A DNA stretch of 42,964 nucleotides, taken from NCBI GenBank assembly GCA_964530215.1, contig CAZHAJ010000003.1, positions 1 to 42,964 of the forward strand, read 5' to 3'. Each line of letters starts with the position of its first letter. Positions within the stretch are counted from its first letter, which is position 1. The notes beneath the pieces are model-generated. The model had not been told where the DNA came from. It made no database searches and saw only the letters and a list, made by a program, of their open reading frames with translations. Of the stretch, positions 35,236 through 42,964 are shown piece by piece. The position numbers and the translations under genes were made by a program. The stretch comes from JAAXTT01 sp964530215 (lineage in GTDB: Bacteria; Bacillota; Desulfotomaculia; Desulfotomaculales; Desulfocucumaceae).

Positions 35236-36135
35236 ATGAAGCAACAATATATCGGGGCCGCCCTAGTGGCCCTGGCGGCAATATGTTTCGGTCTGATTGC
35301 AATCTTTGTTAAAATGGCTTATGCAGGTCAGGTAAATACCATTACTACCCTGTCCTCCAGATTTGTCTTAGCTGCATTATTTATGTGGCTAGTGATCAGG
35401 TTTACCAAACAAACAGTTTCTCTCTCCATTAAAGAAATGACCTCACTGGGCATAGTGAGCTTATTGGGCTATGCGGGAGCAGGAACCTTTTTCTTTGCAT
35501 CCCTAAGAACTATTCCTTCTTCTTTGGCAGCATTATTGCTGTTCATTCATCCCGTTATAGTTTCGCTTTTTGAAGTTATAGTATATCGCTACCCTCTAAC
35601 CATAAAGAAACTATCCGCTCTTACCTTGTCCACTCTGGGCCTAGTTTTTGTATTGGGAAATATCGACGGAAGCATTGATATTAAAGGTGTGCTGCTGGCC
35701 CTAGGGGGTGGTTTTTGTTATGCCACTTACCTCCTGTACAGCAGCAAGGTGGTTCAGGGACATTCTCCCTTGGTAACCACCACTTATGTTCTCACCTTTG
35801 CAGCAATTATTTTTACCCTTTACGGAATAACAACCGGTGGGATTAGCTTTGCCTTTCCAGTCTCATCCTGGGTATGGCTGAGTGCCATGGCATTTATCTC
35901 CACATGTTTGGGAATAATCTCTTTGTTTGCAGGTCTTAAACGCATAAATGCTGGAGTAGCGGCTATCATAGGCACCTTTGAAGTGGTGGTTACGGTAACC
36001 CTTTCTGCCCTGGTGTTTGGTGATGTACTTTCAATGTGGCAGCTAATTGGCGCCTTCTTGATCTTTGCAGGAATTATTACGCTGCAAATCAGTCCGTCAT
36101 TTAAGAGTAAAACAGTTGAATCATATCAGAGCTAG
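35236..36135 (+). CDS. EamA/DMT-family transporter
   Basis: 299 residues, ten predicted helices in two EamA repeats (ALAAICFGLIAIFVKMAY at the start, ISTCLGIISLFAGLKRINAG in the second). 20 bases after the ATPase gene, so likely co-transcribed with the amino-acid importer. No strong Shine-Dalgarno. Second EamA gene flanking the same ABC genes; the two proteins are not close duplicates by eye. Confidence 0.9.
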   Translation: MKQQYIGAALVALAAICFGLIAIFVKMAYAGQVNTITTLSSRFVLAALFMWLVIRFTKQTVSLSIKEMTSLGIVSLLGYAGAGTFFFASLRTIPSSLAALLLFIHPVIVSLFEVIVYRYPLTIKKLSALTLSTLGLVFVLGNIDGSIDIKGVLLALGGGFCYATYLLYSSKVVQGHSPLVTTTYVLTFAAIIFTLYGITTGGISFAFPVSSWVWLSAMAFISTCLGIISLFAGLKRINAGVAAIIGTFEVVVTVTLSALVFGDVLSMWQLIGAFLIFAGIITLQISPSFKSKTVESYQS

Positions 36136-36162
36136 AAAAGAAAGCTGGAGGCAGAATATAGG

Positions 36163-36306
36163 AGACAAAACTTAGAAGCCAGAGTTCAGAGTTTTAGAAA
36201 GCATTCCGGGTTAGAATTCTCTATATAATGTCTGCATAAAAGCTTCTTAAACTCTTCTAATTTTATGGGAGGACACTTTACGGAGGTTGTTATCCGGGTT
36301 TAGCTC
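36163..36306 (+). repeat. Composite intergenic repeat, copy E (type II)
   Basis: Decayed CAGAA-type heptamers (about 36163-36191), then TTTTAGAAAGCATTCCGGGT and TAGAATT (36192-36217), then GGGAGGACACTTTACGGAGG...TATCCGGGTTT (36268-36301). The first two modules match, on the other strand, 41683-41747. Begins 28 bases after the EamA stop, sense orientation. Lies in the 368-base gene-free stretch 36136-36503, all of which is repeat-derived. Confidence 0.7.
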
Positions 36307-36310
36307 ATAA

Positions 36311-36500
36311 AAAAACTGTGACCAACTTTCTTATGTCGGATCACAGTTTCGGTTATACTGACTCTTTACGGGTCTCCCCAAACAATTAACCATTTCTTAA
36401 AATTCTGACTTCTGGATTCTGACTTCTGGATTCTGACTTCTGGATCCTGTCTTCTGGCTTCTGACTTTTCTTCTGTCTTCTGATTTCTTCTGCATTCCTC
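36311..36500 (+). repeat. Composite intergenic repeat, copy F (type I, longest heptamer run)
   Basis: A hairpin AAACTGTGA/TCACAGTTT (36313-36349), then CAGTTTCGGTT, CTCTTTACGGGTCTCCCCAA, ATTTCTTAAAA, nine contiguous heptamers (36403-36465) and three more decayed units to 36494. The module order is a circular permutation of copies A and D. It ends just past the stop of the LytM gene, in the same orientation rule as other copies. Confidence 0.85.
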
Positions 36501-36503
36501 TTC

Positions 36504-37631
36504 CTATAGGTAGTTCATGGGATTTACCGGTGTACCATTTTTCCTCACTGAAAAATCCAGATGCGGGCCGGTGGACATTCCCGTGCTTCCCACTTTTCCC
36601 ACTTCCTGACCTTTAACCACCTGAGTGCCCACAGAAACCGATTGAGAGGAAAGGTGTGAATAAAGGGTGGTTAAGCCTCCTCCATGGTCAACCATAACCA
36701 CATTACCATACCCGCTCATATAGCTTACATCAATAACTGTACCGTTTTGAACAGCCACCACCTTAGTTCCGGACGGTGCGGGTATATCTATTCCGTTATG
36801 GAATCTGGTGCCTCCCAAAATCGGATGTGTACGGTTTCCAAAGGGAGAAGAGACATTACGATAACCGGGAACGGGCCAGGTAAAAGGACCGGATGCCTCC
36901 GGCACATCAACAGGCGTTCTGTTTCTCAATATTTCTCTTATAATCTGCTGCTCCTGTTGCTCCAAAGCAGCTGCTTCCGCTTCAAATTTGGCCAGATCTT
37001 TATTTGCATCAGATAAAAGCAATTGTTTGTCGCTCTGACTGTCCTTAAGTTCCTGCTTTACATTTTCCAACTGAGCCAATAGATTAGTAAGATTATTCTT
37101 TCTGGCTTCAATGTTATTTTTCTGAATCTCCATATTTCTTTTTTTCTCTTTTACCTCATTAACAATTTCAATATCTCTGTCAATAATCCGCTTCAACATT
37201 TCGGCGCGATTAATAAAATCAGAAAAATTCTCTGCTTCCAACAAAACCTCAAGATAATTTACATTACCGGAGATATAAAGACCCCTAACCCTTTTCTTAA
37301 AAGCTTCATTGCTCTCTTCCAGCTCAAGCTCCGTCTGCTCTAATCTTTGCTCTGCTTTCTCCAGTTCACTTAGGGCAAACTTTAAACTGTTTTCCAATTC
37401 AAAGGACTGCTGATTCTTTGCCTGTATACTTAGTTCCAGGGCTTTAATCTGTTGTGCATATCCGCTAACAGTCTTACGGCTAGCCTCAACTTCCTGTTGT
37501 ACCCTTTGTAATTTTTGTCTGGTTTCATCTAGCTTGTTTTCCAAAGGGTCGGCATAAGCAGAGCCCACCATGGATACAGAGAAAATAATAGCTGCACCTA
37601 GTGCTACCAGTTTTCTGCTCTTTTTTTTCAT
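36504..37631 (-). CDS. EnvC-like coiled-coil/LytM (M23) protein next to ftsEX
   Basis: 375 residues: signal peptide ending about AYA (27), coiled coil about 28-245, LytM domain about 262-375. The zinc motif HNGID keeps His278 and Asp282, and YSHL keeps His326, but the HxH motif reads GPHLDF, with Asp359 in place of the third zinc-binding His. EnvC-type proteins are FtsEX-driven activators with degenerate LytM sites; alternatively an altered hydrolase. Gene follows ftsX by 57 bases, supporting FtsEX partnership. Confidence 0.88.
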   Translation of the reverse strand: MKKKSRKLVALGAAIIFSVSMVGSAYADPLENKLDETRQKLQRVQQEVEASRKTVSGYAQQIKALELSIQAKNQQSFELENSLKFALSELEKAEQRLEQTELELEESNEAFKKRVRGLYISGNVNYLEVLLEAENFSDFINRAEMLKRIIDRDIEIVNEVKEKKRNMEIQKNNIEARKNNLTNLLAQLENVKQELKDSQSDKQLLLSDANKDLAKFEAEAAALEQQEQQIIREILRNRTPVDVPEASGPFTWPVPGYRNVSSPFGNRTHPILGGTRFHNGIDIPAPSGTKVVAVQNGTVIDVSYMSGYGNVVMVDHGGGLTTLYSHLSSQSVSVGTQVVKGQEVGKVGSTGMSTGPHLDFSVRKNGTPVNPMNYL

Positions 37632-37688
37632 GCTAAAAGCCCCCTTGGGAAAAAATTTTGATTTATTAATTAGTTATAAAACTTTAGC

Positions 37689-38576
37689 TTATAATTTTAA
37701 AAACTTTCTTATGGACATCAAACTTCCCACTGCCCCAATCACTAACCCTACACCAATCATCCCGCCTAACACCATTAAGATAGTCTGCTGATTGGTAACC
37801 AAACTGACAAAAGGCAAAGTTTGATCTATATGCTCTATCAAAGACAGATATCCTGCTCCCACAATGGCCCCTGCAATTACAGAGCCCAACAAACCCAGCA
37901 GCATTCCCTCCAATAGGTACGGGAAACGAACAAACCAATTTGTAGAACCTAACAGCACCATAATCCCGATTTCTTTGCGCCTTGAAAAGACAGACATCCT
38001 GATGGTTGTTGAAATAAGAAAAACTGCCGCCAAACACAAAATACCCAATACGGCTGCCCCTGCCAGTCTGACCCAGCGTGTAGCAGTAACCAATTGCTCC
38101 ACAAAGCTTTGGCCGTAAATAACCTGTTCAACCCCACTGATACTCTCAATGTGTTTGGCTATTTGAGTAATACTATCCGGGAATTGGGCTTTAACCTTAA
38201 AGGCGTCCGGAAGGGGGTTCTCATTTTCCAGTCCCTCTAATATTTCCTGACGGTTCTTTAGGCTTTCCCTCATTTCTTCCAAGGCCCTGTCCTTGGAAAT
38301 AAACTCCACCAATGAAACATCGGGAATCTTCTCAATGTCCTGCCTTATTCTTCTTATGTCTTCTCTGGACTGCTGGTCCTCCAGTATTGCCCGTACTTCT
38401 ATTCCTGACTCTAAACCATGGGTAAATTGGTTGGCATTTAAAACTAAAAAAGCAAAAACTCCTACTATTAATAAAGACACCGTCACAGTTCCCACAGACG
38501 CCAAGGAAAGCCAGCTATTTCTTACTATTGACTGAAATGCCTCCCTCCAATAGTAGAAAAAGGTTCTAAAGTTCAT
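37689..38576 (-). CDS. ftsX: Cell-division ABC transporter permease FtsX
   Basis: 295 residues with an N-terminal helix (about 23-43), a large extracytoplasmic domain (about 45-170) and three C-terminal helices, the FtsX layout. ATG 38576 (MNFRTFFYYWREAFQSI) matches the family start and overlaps ftsE by 11 bases; longer frames to 38609 would start inside ftsE without a better site. With FtsE it transmits ATP hydrolysis to a cell-wall hydrolase or its activator. Confidence 0.95.
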   Translation of the reverse strand: MNFRTFFYYWREAFQSIVRNSWLSLASVGTVTVSLLIVGVFAFLVLNANQFTHGLESGIEVRAILEDQQSREDIRRIRQDIEKIPDVSLVEFISKDRALEEMRESLKNRQEILEGLENENPLPDAFKVKAQFPDSITQIAKHIESISGVEQVIYGQSFVEQLVTATRWVRLAGAAVLGILCLAAVFLISTTIRMSVFSRRKEIGIMVLLGSTNWFVRFPYLLEGMLLGLLGSVIAGAIVGAGYLSLIEHIDQTLPFVSLVTNQQTILMVLGGMIGVGLVIGAVGSLMSIRKFLKL

Positions 38577-39252
38577 TGCAATAAACCCCGCATTCCTCAT
38601 CACGAGCAATCTTACCCTGGGATATTGCCACCACTCGTTTTTTCATCTGGTCTACGATTTCTCTGGCATGGGTGGACATAACCACTGTGGTGCCAGCCTT
38701 ATTTATTTCCTCCAGAAGCTTCATCAATCCCCATGCGGTATCAGGGTCTAAATTACCGGTGGGTTCATCGGCAATCAGCAAAATCGGATTATTTACCAAC
38801 GACCTGGCAATGCATACCCTTTGCTGTTCACCACCGGAGAGCTCAGTGGGCAGTTCATTAATCATTTCTTTAAGTCCCACCTGCTCCAGCACCTCCGGAA
38901 CTCTTTTTCTAATTTCTTTGGTGCTGGCACCTGTAACCTCCATGGCAAAAGCTACATTTTCCCCCACGGTCTTCTGGGAAAGCAATCTGAAGTCCTGAAA
39001 AACCATGCCGATTTTTCTTCTCAAATATGGTACTTCACGCCCTTTTAGACGTGCAACATTTTTACCGTTAAAAAGTACCTGCCCCCTGGTGGGTAATTCT
39101 TCCCTAAAAATAATCTTAATTAATGTCGACTTGCCGGCACCACTGGGACCCACCAAAAACACAAACTCACCCTTGCAAATACGAAGGGATACATCATTTA
39201 AAGCCTTAACCCCGTTGGGATAAAGCTTGGTAACATTATAAAAGTTTATCAT
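38566..39252 (-). CDS. ftsE: Cell-division ABC ATPase FtsE
   Basis: 228 residues. Walker A GPSGAGKST at 35-43, Q-loop VFQDFRLL, signature LSGGEQQRV, Walker B LLIADEPTGNLDP and switch His in STHAREI. ATG 39252 (MINFYNVTKLYPNG) fits the family and has AGAGGTG upstream; a reading from 39273 adds seven atypical residues. First gene of ftsE-ftsX-LytM. Confidence 0.96.
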   Translation of the reverse strand: MINFYNVTKLYPNGVKALNDVSLRICKGEFVFLVGPSGAGKSTLIKIIFREELPTRGQVLFNGKNVARLKGREVPYLRRKIGMVFQDFRLLSQKTVGENVAFAMEVTGASTKEIRKRVPEVLEQVGLKEMINELPTELSGGEQQRVCIARSLVNNPILLIADEPTGNLDPDTAWGLMKLLEEINKAGTTVVMSTHAREIVDQMKKRVVAISQGKIARDEECGVYCNEL

Positions 39253-39487
39253 TTTGCACCTCTTTGCCACCACAACTCATATTGTAAGTGCAACTTTCGG
39301 AATGATTTTTACTTCGACAGTTTATCCGGAAGTCCTTTTAATCCTTCAAAATAAAAAAGGAAAAATATACATTTTTATCGAATTGAGAAAGGTATTGATG
39401 TAGCAGCTCATAAATTAACTACCTAATTATGGAACTTACTATATAGTTCTTACGTCTAACAATTAACTACAAAAGGGAGGTATCAAC

Positions 39488-41497
39488 ATGTTTAAAAAAG
39501 TTGGCCAGATATTCCTGGTTATACTTCTTGCCGTTTTTTGTTTTCACATCCCTTTAGGTGTCGGCACTTCCTCTGCCGCTACATTTAATGACACTGCCAC
39601 CCACTGGTCCAGTCAGGTTGTGGAAAAAGCATCTGCTCTTGATATAATGAAGGGTTATCCGGGCGATATATTCAAGCCCAAAGAGCCCATGAGCAGACTG
39701 GAGGCCATAGCAATTATCATCAGAGCAATGGGACTCGAGGAACAAGCAAATACCATAAACTGGAGAAGCAGCGGAATAAAGCTGCCCGGTGGCATGTTCT
39801 GGGGACAGGGACACCTGGTGATAGCAGCACAACAAAACTTAATTCACAAGGATTACGTAAGTCAACTCCTATATGCGGAGCCCATAACCAGAGCCGAAGT
39901 TTCAACTTTGGTTTCCCTGGCTTTAAGAGATAAGTTAAAAGTAAAGGGTGACCCGCAAAAATTAACCTTTGCTGACAGCGATAAAATTAGCCCCGACTAC
40001 AAACAATATGTGGCAGATGTCACTCAAAACGGAATAATGCAGGGAATTTCCGAAACGGAATTTGCTCCCAATAAATACATGGAGCGCGGGGAAATGGCTG
40101 CCTTAATGGTTAAAACGGTACAAGATAATTGGTTTACATATCGCAGCGACAACCTAATTGCCGGTACCATAAACAGCATTGACTCCGTTACAGATATAAT
40201 TACCATATCCAAAAACGACGGAACCCAGATATTCAGACCAACAAATTCGCGAACCGTCTTTTATATCGATTCCAAAGAAGGTTCTCTCAGCGGTTTCAGA
40301 GTGGGCGATAACGTTTTGGCTATTACCAATAGCGGCGGTTATATTACCTATATGGAGAATTCATCAAACACTTCTCCCATAAGTCCTCCCGGCACTGAGC
40401 AGGTATTAACTGGGAAAATTATTGATCGGGAATTGACCGGAACAAATACCATTAGAATACAAGACAGCTCTTATCAAACTCACACATACCCACTGGCCAC
40501 CGCAGTTGTAATAACTTCAAGTACAGGCACTAGAGACTTGTCTCTTTTGACCAATAACCAGTATATTACCGTAAAGGTACTAAATAATGCTATTCAAAGC
40601 ATTAACGTTCTGGACTCACAGACATGGGAAGGTTCCGTTACCACCATTTTTAACAATCAGTTTGTTTTAAGAACCTCATCTGATGAATACAAGATCTTTA
40701 CTGTTGATGAAAGCAAAATTAAAATATTAAATGGAAATAACAAGCTGTCTTTCAGTAACTTAAAAATCGGAGATATGATTAAGGTGGTCGCTGTATCCGG
40801 TGCAGCCCAAGAAATCATTGTTCAGAGCTTTAATGATGATAATGCTGAAATAAGATCCATTGACACTTTTTACTATATGATTACACTGCGCTTTGCTGAT
40901 GGCACCAGAAAAGAATTTGAAGTGGAAACCAATGCGACCATTAGAAAGGATAGCGAAAATATCAGGCTGTATGATCTGGAACCCAATGATAAAATAACAT
41001 TTAGACTAGGAAATACCGGTAAAATCAATCAAATAATAGTCTCCAACAAAAACGGCGATATCTCCGGAGAAGTAACCGGATTGACTCTTGGTAGCAATCC
41101 CAGAATATACATTGATTCAGACCGATACACACTGGACAAAGATATTAAAGTCACTCGAAATGGAAGAACTATAGATTTGGAAGATATCATGATTGGCGCA
41201 GAGGTTGAATTGGACTTAAATTCCAGGGATTATGTCACTGCTATTAATGTTATCAATGACACTGACATCAATATTGAGGGAATAGTCACTAATGTCGACA
41301 TATCACGTAATCGTATAACAATTGAACAGTCTAACAGGCAAAGATTCACCATCAGAGTAGATTCACGATGTGTATTACGGGACAGCACCTCTTATGGCCC
41401 AAGGGTTACCGAACTCGAAGACTTGGAAGAAGATTGGGAAGTACGCATATCCCTTGATGACGGTATAGCCCAAACAATTCGAGTGCTGGAGAAATAA
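39488..41497 (+). CDS. SLH-domain protein with six tandem beta-rich repeats
   Basis: 669 residues with signal peptide ending near SSAA (31). Three SLH repeats cover about 32-215 (MSRLEAIAIIIRAMG, ITRAEVSTLVSLALR, MERGEMAALMVKTVQ), for cell-wall attachment. The rest is six repeats of about 63-71 residues, at 226-290, 309-376, 382-447, 453-519, 527-589 and 598-668, each beginning G-x-I/V-x-x-I and ending with a G-x-x-x-x-I-x-V strand, probably small beta-barrel units. No catalytic motif. GGGAGG precedes the ATG. Spacer 39274-39487 shows no gene or firm promoter. Confidence 0.85.
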   Translation: MFKKVGQIFLVILLAVFCFHIPLGVGTSSAATFNDTATHWSSQVVEKASALDIMKGYPGDIFKPKEPMSRLEAIAIIIRAMGLEEQANTINWRSSGIKLPGGMFWGQGHLVIAAQQNLIHKDYVSQLLYAEPITRAEVSTLVSLALRDKLKVKGDPQKLTFADSDKISPDYKQYVADVTQNGIMQGISETEFAPNKYMERGEMAALMVKTVQDNWFTYRSDNLIAGTINSIDSVTDIITISKNDGTQIFRPTNSRTVFYIDSKEGSLSGFRVGDNVLAITNSGGYITYMENSSNTSPISPPGTEQVLTGKIIDRELTGTNTIRIQDSSYQTHTYPLATAVVITSSTGTRDLSLLTNNQYITVKVLNNAIQSINVLDSQTWEGSVTTIFNNQFVLRTSSDEYKIFTVDESKIKILNGNNKLSFSNLKIGDMIKVVAVSGAAQEIIVQSFNDDNAEIRSIDTFYYMITLRFADGTRKEFEVETNATIRKDSENIRLYDLEPNDKITFRLGNTGKINQIIVSNKNGDISGEVTGLTLGSNPRIYIDSDRYTLDKDIKVTRNGRTIDLEDIMIGAEVELDLNSRDYVTAINVINDTDINIEGIVTNVDISRNRITIEQSNRQRFTIRVDSRCVLRDSTSYGPRVTELEDLEEDWEVRISLDDGIAQTIRVLEK

Positions 41498-41514
41498 ATG
41501 CTCTCTGTAAACAG

Positions 41515-41595
41515 GGGAATCCAGAAGTCAGAATCCAAAATTTAAGAAAGAGTAAATGTAAAAGCGGTGGTTGACTATGTGGTCGCCACCGCTTA
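41515..41595 (-). repeat. Composite intergenic repeat, copy G, with dispersed hairpin copy 2
   Basis: Reads (complement) hairpin, then ...TTTACTCTTTCTTAAATTTT, two to three heptamers and GGATTCCCC. The hairpin (41562-41594; AAGCGGTGGTTGAC, loop TATGTG, GTCGCCACCGCTT) is almost the exact inverse of 761-800, including the GAGTAAAT flank. It starts 18 bases after the stop of the SLH gene. Confidence 0.85.
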
Positions 41596-41622
41596 TATAT
41601 TAAAATAAATTATTTAAAGTAC

Positions 41623-41747
41623 GAGTAGGGGTGAGGATTGCAGTCCTGCTTAAAACGTCCTTCCCCTAAAAGTCCTTCATGCAAAATTCTAAACCCGGAA
41701 TGCTTTCTAAAATTCTGGATTCTGGATTCTGGATTCTGAATTCTGAC
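41623..41747 (+). repeat. Composite intergenic repeat, copy H (type II)
   Basis: Modules in order: GAGTAGGGGTGAGGATTGCA...ACGTCCTTCCCC (41623-41667), AAAATTCTAAACCCGGAATG (41683-41702) then CTTTCTAAAA, and five heptamers (41713-41747). It ends 8 bases before the stop of the transketolase C-terminal gene, with the same relative orientation as other copies. Confidence 0.85.
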
Positions 41748-41755
41748 CGTCTCCC

Positions 41756-42700
41756 TTAGCCTTTTTTCAGCCTAACAGCTTCCCTGGTAGCATTTATTAT
41801 GGACTGAGAGGTCAATCCATACTTTACCAACAAATCATCAGGCTTACCCGATTCCCCAAAAACATCCTGTACCCCCACTCTTTTTACTGGCACCGGATGG
41901 TTTTCAGAAACAACCTCACACACGGCACTGCCGAGACCACCTATGATACTGTGTTCCTCTGCGGTAACCAAAGCACCGGTTTCCTTAGCAGACGAAATCA
42001 CCGCTTCAGCATCCAGCGGCTTGATGGTATGCATACTAATAACCCTTGCCTCTATACCTTCAGAAGCCAATGTATCAGCTGCTTCCAAAGCCATATAAAC
42101 CATGATTCCGGTAGCAATGATGGTTACGTCTCCACCTTTTCTCATCTCTACAGCTTTGCCGGGAACAAACCGGAAATTCTCATCGTGAATTGAAGGTACC
42201 GCTGATCTTCCTAACCTTATATAAACCGGACCTTCCGCCTCAGCTGCAGCCTTGACCGCACCCATGGTTTCAGCGGCATCTGCAGGTACATATACTGTCA
42301 TATTGGGAAGACATCTCATAATGGCAATATCCTCCACTGATTGATGGGAACCCCCGTCCTCACCTACAGTAATTCCGGCATGGGTGGCAGCTATTTTCAC
42401 ATTAAGTTTAGTATAAGCAACAGAATTTCTTATCTGCTCAAAAGCCCGACCGGTGGCAAATACCGCAAAGGTACTGGCAAAAGGTATTTTACCGGCAGCT
42501 GCCAATCCAGCAGATGTGCCTATTAGATTTTGTTCTGCAATACCAATGTTAAAAAATCTCTCCGGATATACCGCCCCAAAATCCGCTGTTTTGGTTGATT
42601 TTGACAAATCCGCATCTAATACCACCACTTTCTCATTATCGGCACCTAGCTGAACCAGGGCTTTTCCATATGCCTCCCGGGTTGCAATTTTCTTACTCAC
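41756..42700 (-). CDS. Transketolase, C-terminal subunit
   Basis: 314 residues: pyrimidine-binding domain about 1-165 (ATREAYGKALVQL, DADLSKSTKT, FNIGIAEQNLIGTSAGLA with the thiamine-activating Glu, HAGITVGEDGGSHQ) and transketolase C domain about 185-310. Supplies one half of a split transketolase of the pentose phosphate pathway. ATG overlaps the N-terminal subunit stop by 4 bases, so the pair is translationally coupled. Confidence 0.95.
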   Translation of the reverse strand: MSKKIATREAYGKALVQLGADNEKVVVLDADLSKSTKTADFGAVYPERFFNIGIAEQNLIGTSAGLAAAGKIPFASTFAVFATGRAFEQIRNSVAYTKLNVKIAATHAGITVGEDGGSHQSVEDIAIMRCLPNMTVYVPADAAETMGAVKAAAEAEGPVYIRLGRSAVPSIHDENFRFVPGKAVEMRKGGDVTIIATGIMVYMALEAADTLASEGIEARVISMHTIKPLDAEAVISSAKETGALVTAEEHSIIGGLGSAVCEVVSENHPVPVKRVGVQDVFGESGKPDDLLVKYGLTSQSIINATREAVRLKKG

Positions 42701-42964
42701 TGGCCATCATCCTCCCCACCAACAAAACAGTAAATTTCCAGTTCCGAAAGCGCATCCTGGACTTCATCCGGCTTTGGTGCCACACCATGCCAGCCCACTT
42801 TATTCTCCATAAACGAAACTCCTTTTCCTTTAACGGTCTCTGCAATAATCATCTGGGGCTTTCCCTGAACCTGAGAAGCCTTCTCCAGAGCCTGTAATAT
42901 CTGCTTCATATCATGTCCGTCAATTATCTGTACATCCCATCCAAAGGCCCGCCATTTGTCAGCC
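42697..42964 (-). CDS. Transketolase, N-terminal subunit, 5' part outside the window
   Basis: The last 88 residues are in the window, reading in frame from the right edge: ADKWRAFGWDVQIIDGHD, then VIAETVKGKG-like IIAETVKGKGVSFMENK and GWHGVAPKP, characteristic of the thiamine diphosphate-binding half. The true start lies beyond 42964; the internal ATG at 42909 is not the start. Confidence 0.93.
   Translation of the reverse strand, partial: ADKWRAFGWDVQIIDGHDMKQILQALEKASQVQGKPQMIIAETVKGKGVSFMENKVGWHGVAPKPDEVQDALSELEIYCFVGGEDDGQ

Noticed and set aside
37684..38149. Additional minus-strand frames within ftsX
   Set aside because: Alternative frames of a clear FtsX; lengths and composition fit chance overlap.

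Overview
The window looks like chromosomal core DNA of an anaerobic, endospore-lineage Firmicute (class Clostridia, Desulfotomaculum/Peptococcaceae-like). This is inferred from gene content: a K+-dependent membrane pyrophosphatase, SLH-domain surface proteins, a CooT-family nickel protein, Bacillus-type RapZ/YvcK/WhiA and uvr clusters, strong Shine-Dalgarno sites, frequent TTG/GTG starts and sigma-A-like promoters. I cannot fix the species. No rRNA, tRNA, CRISPR array, intact IS element or prophage was seen.

Layout, left to right. (1) 1-577: two tandem FluC/CrcB fluoride channel genes, the first cut by the window edge. (2) 951-9615, minus strand: secG-hppA, then the lower glycolytic set transcribed gap-pgk-tpiA-gpmI-eno. 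The gap promoter matches consensus well, a terminator lies between gap and pgk, and pgk appears to start at ATA. (3) 9813-19652, minus strand: uvrA-uvrC-HAD phosphatase-rapZ-yvcK-whiA-acyltransferase-DUF1405, with a LexA-like box and promoter in front of uvrA. (4) 19841-22807: a VapBC-like pair with a probably inactive PIN partner sits between uvrA and uvrB. (5) 23199-29050: a large SLH surface protein, a cold-shock protein, an orphan sugar-type binding lipoprotein, a DUF2508 protein and a CooT-like protein. (6) 29179-39252: the division/envelope cluster ftsE-ftsX-LytM protein-ctpA-MinJ-like. It is interrupted by a polar amino-acid ABC transporter flanked by two EamA transporters. (7) 39488-41497: a second SLH protein with six tandem beta-rich repeats. 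(8) 41756-42964: split transketolase, the N-terminal subunit cut by the window edge.

How the parts relate: gap to eno is a complete triose-phosphate-to-PEP pathway. UvrA, UvrB and UvrC together give nucleotide excision repair. FtsEX with the LytM/coiled-coil protein, CtpA and the MinJ-like protein form a cell-wall and division module in an order like that of Bacillus subtilis. RapZ, YvcK and WhiA are the usual conserved regulatory trio.

The most unusual content is not a protein. It is a family of composite intergenic repeats built around 7-bp units (TTCTGAC/TTCTGGA type) with conserved flanking modules and hairpins. Copies lie just downstream of stop codons of hppA, pgk, both SLH genes, the LytM gene, the second EamA gene and transketolase. 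At all these sites the sense transcript would read CAGAAGTCAGAA-type sequence. A second 7-bp array (AGCTATC x8) lies directly in front of the tpiA ribosome-binding site.
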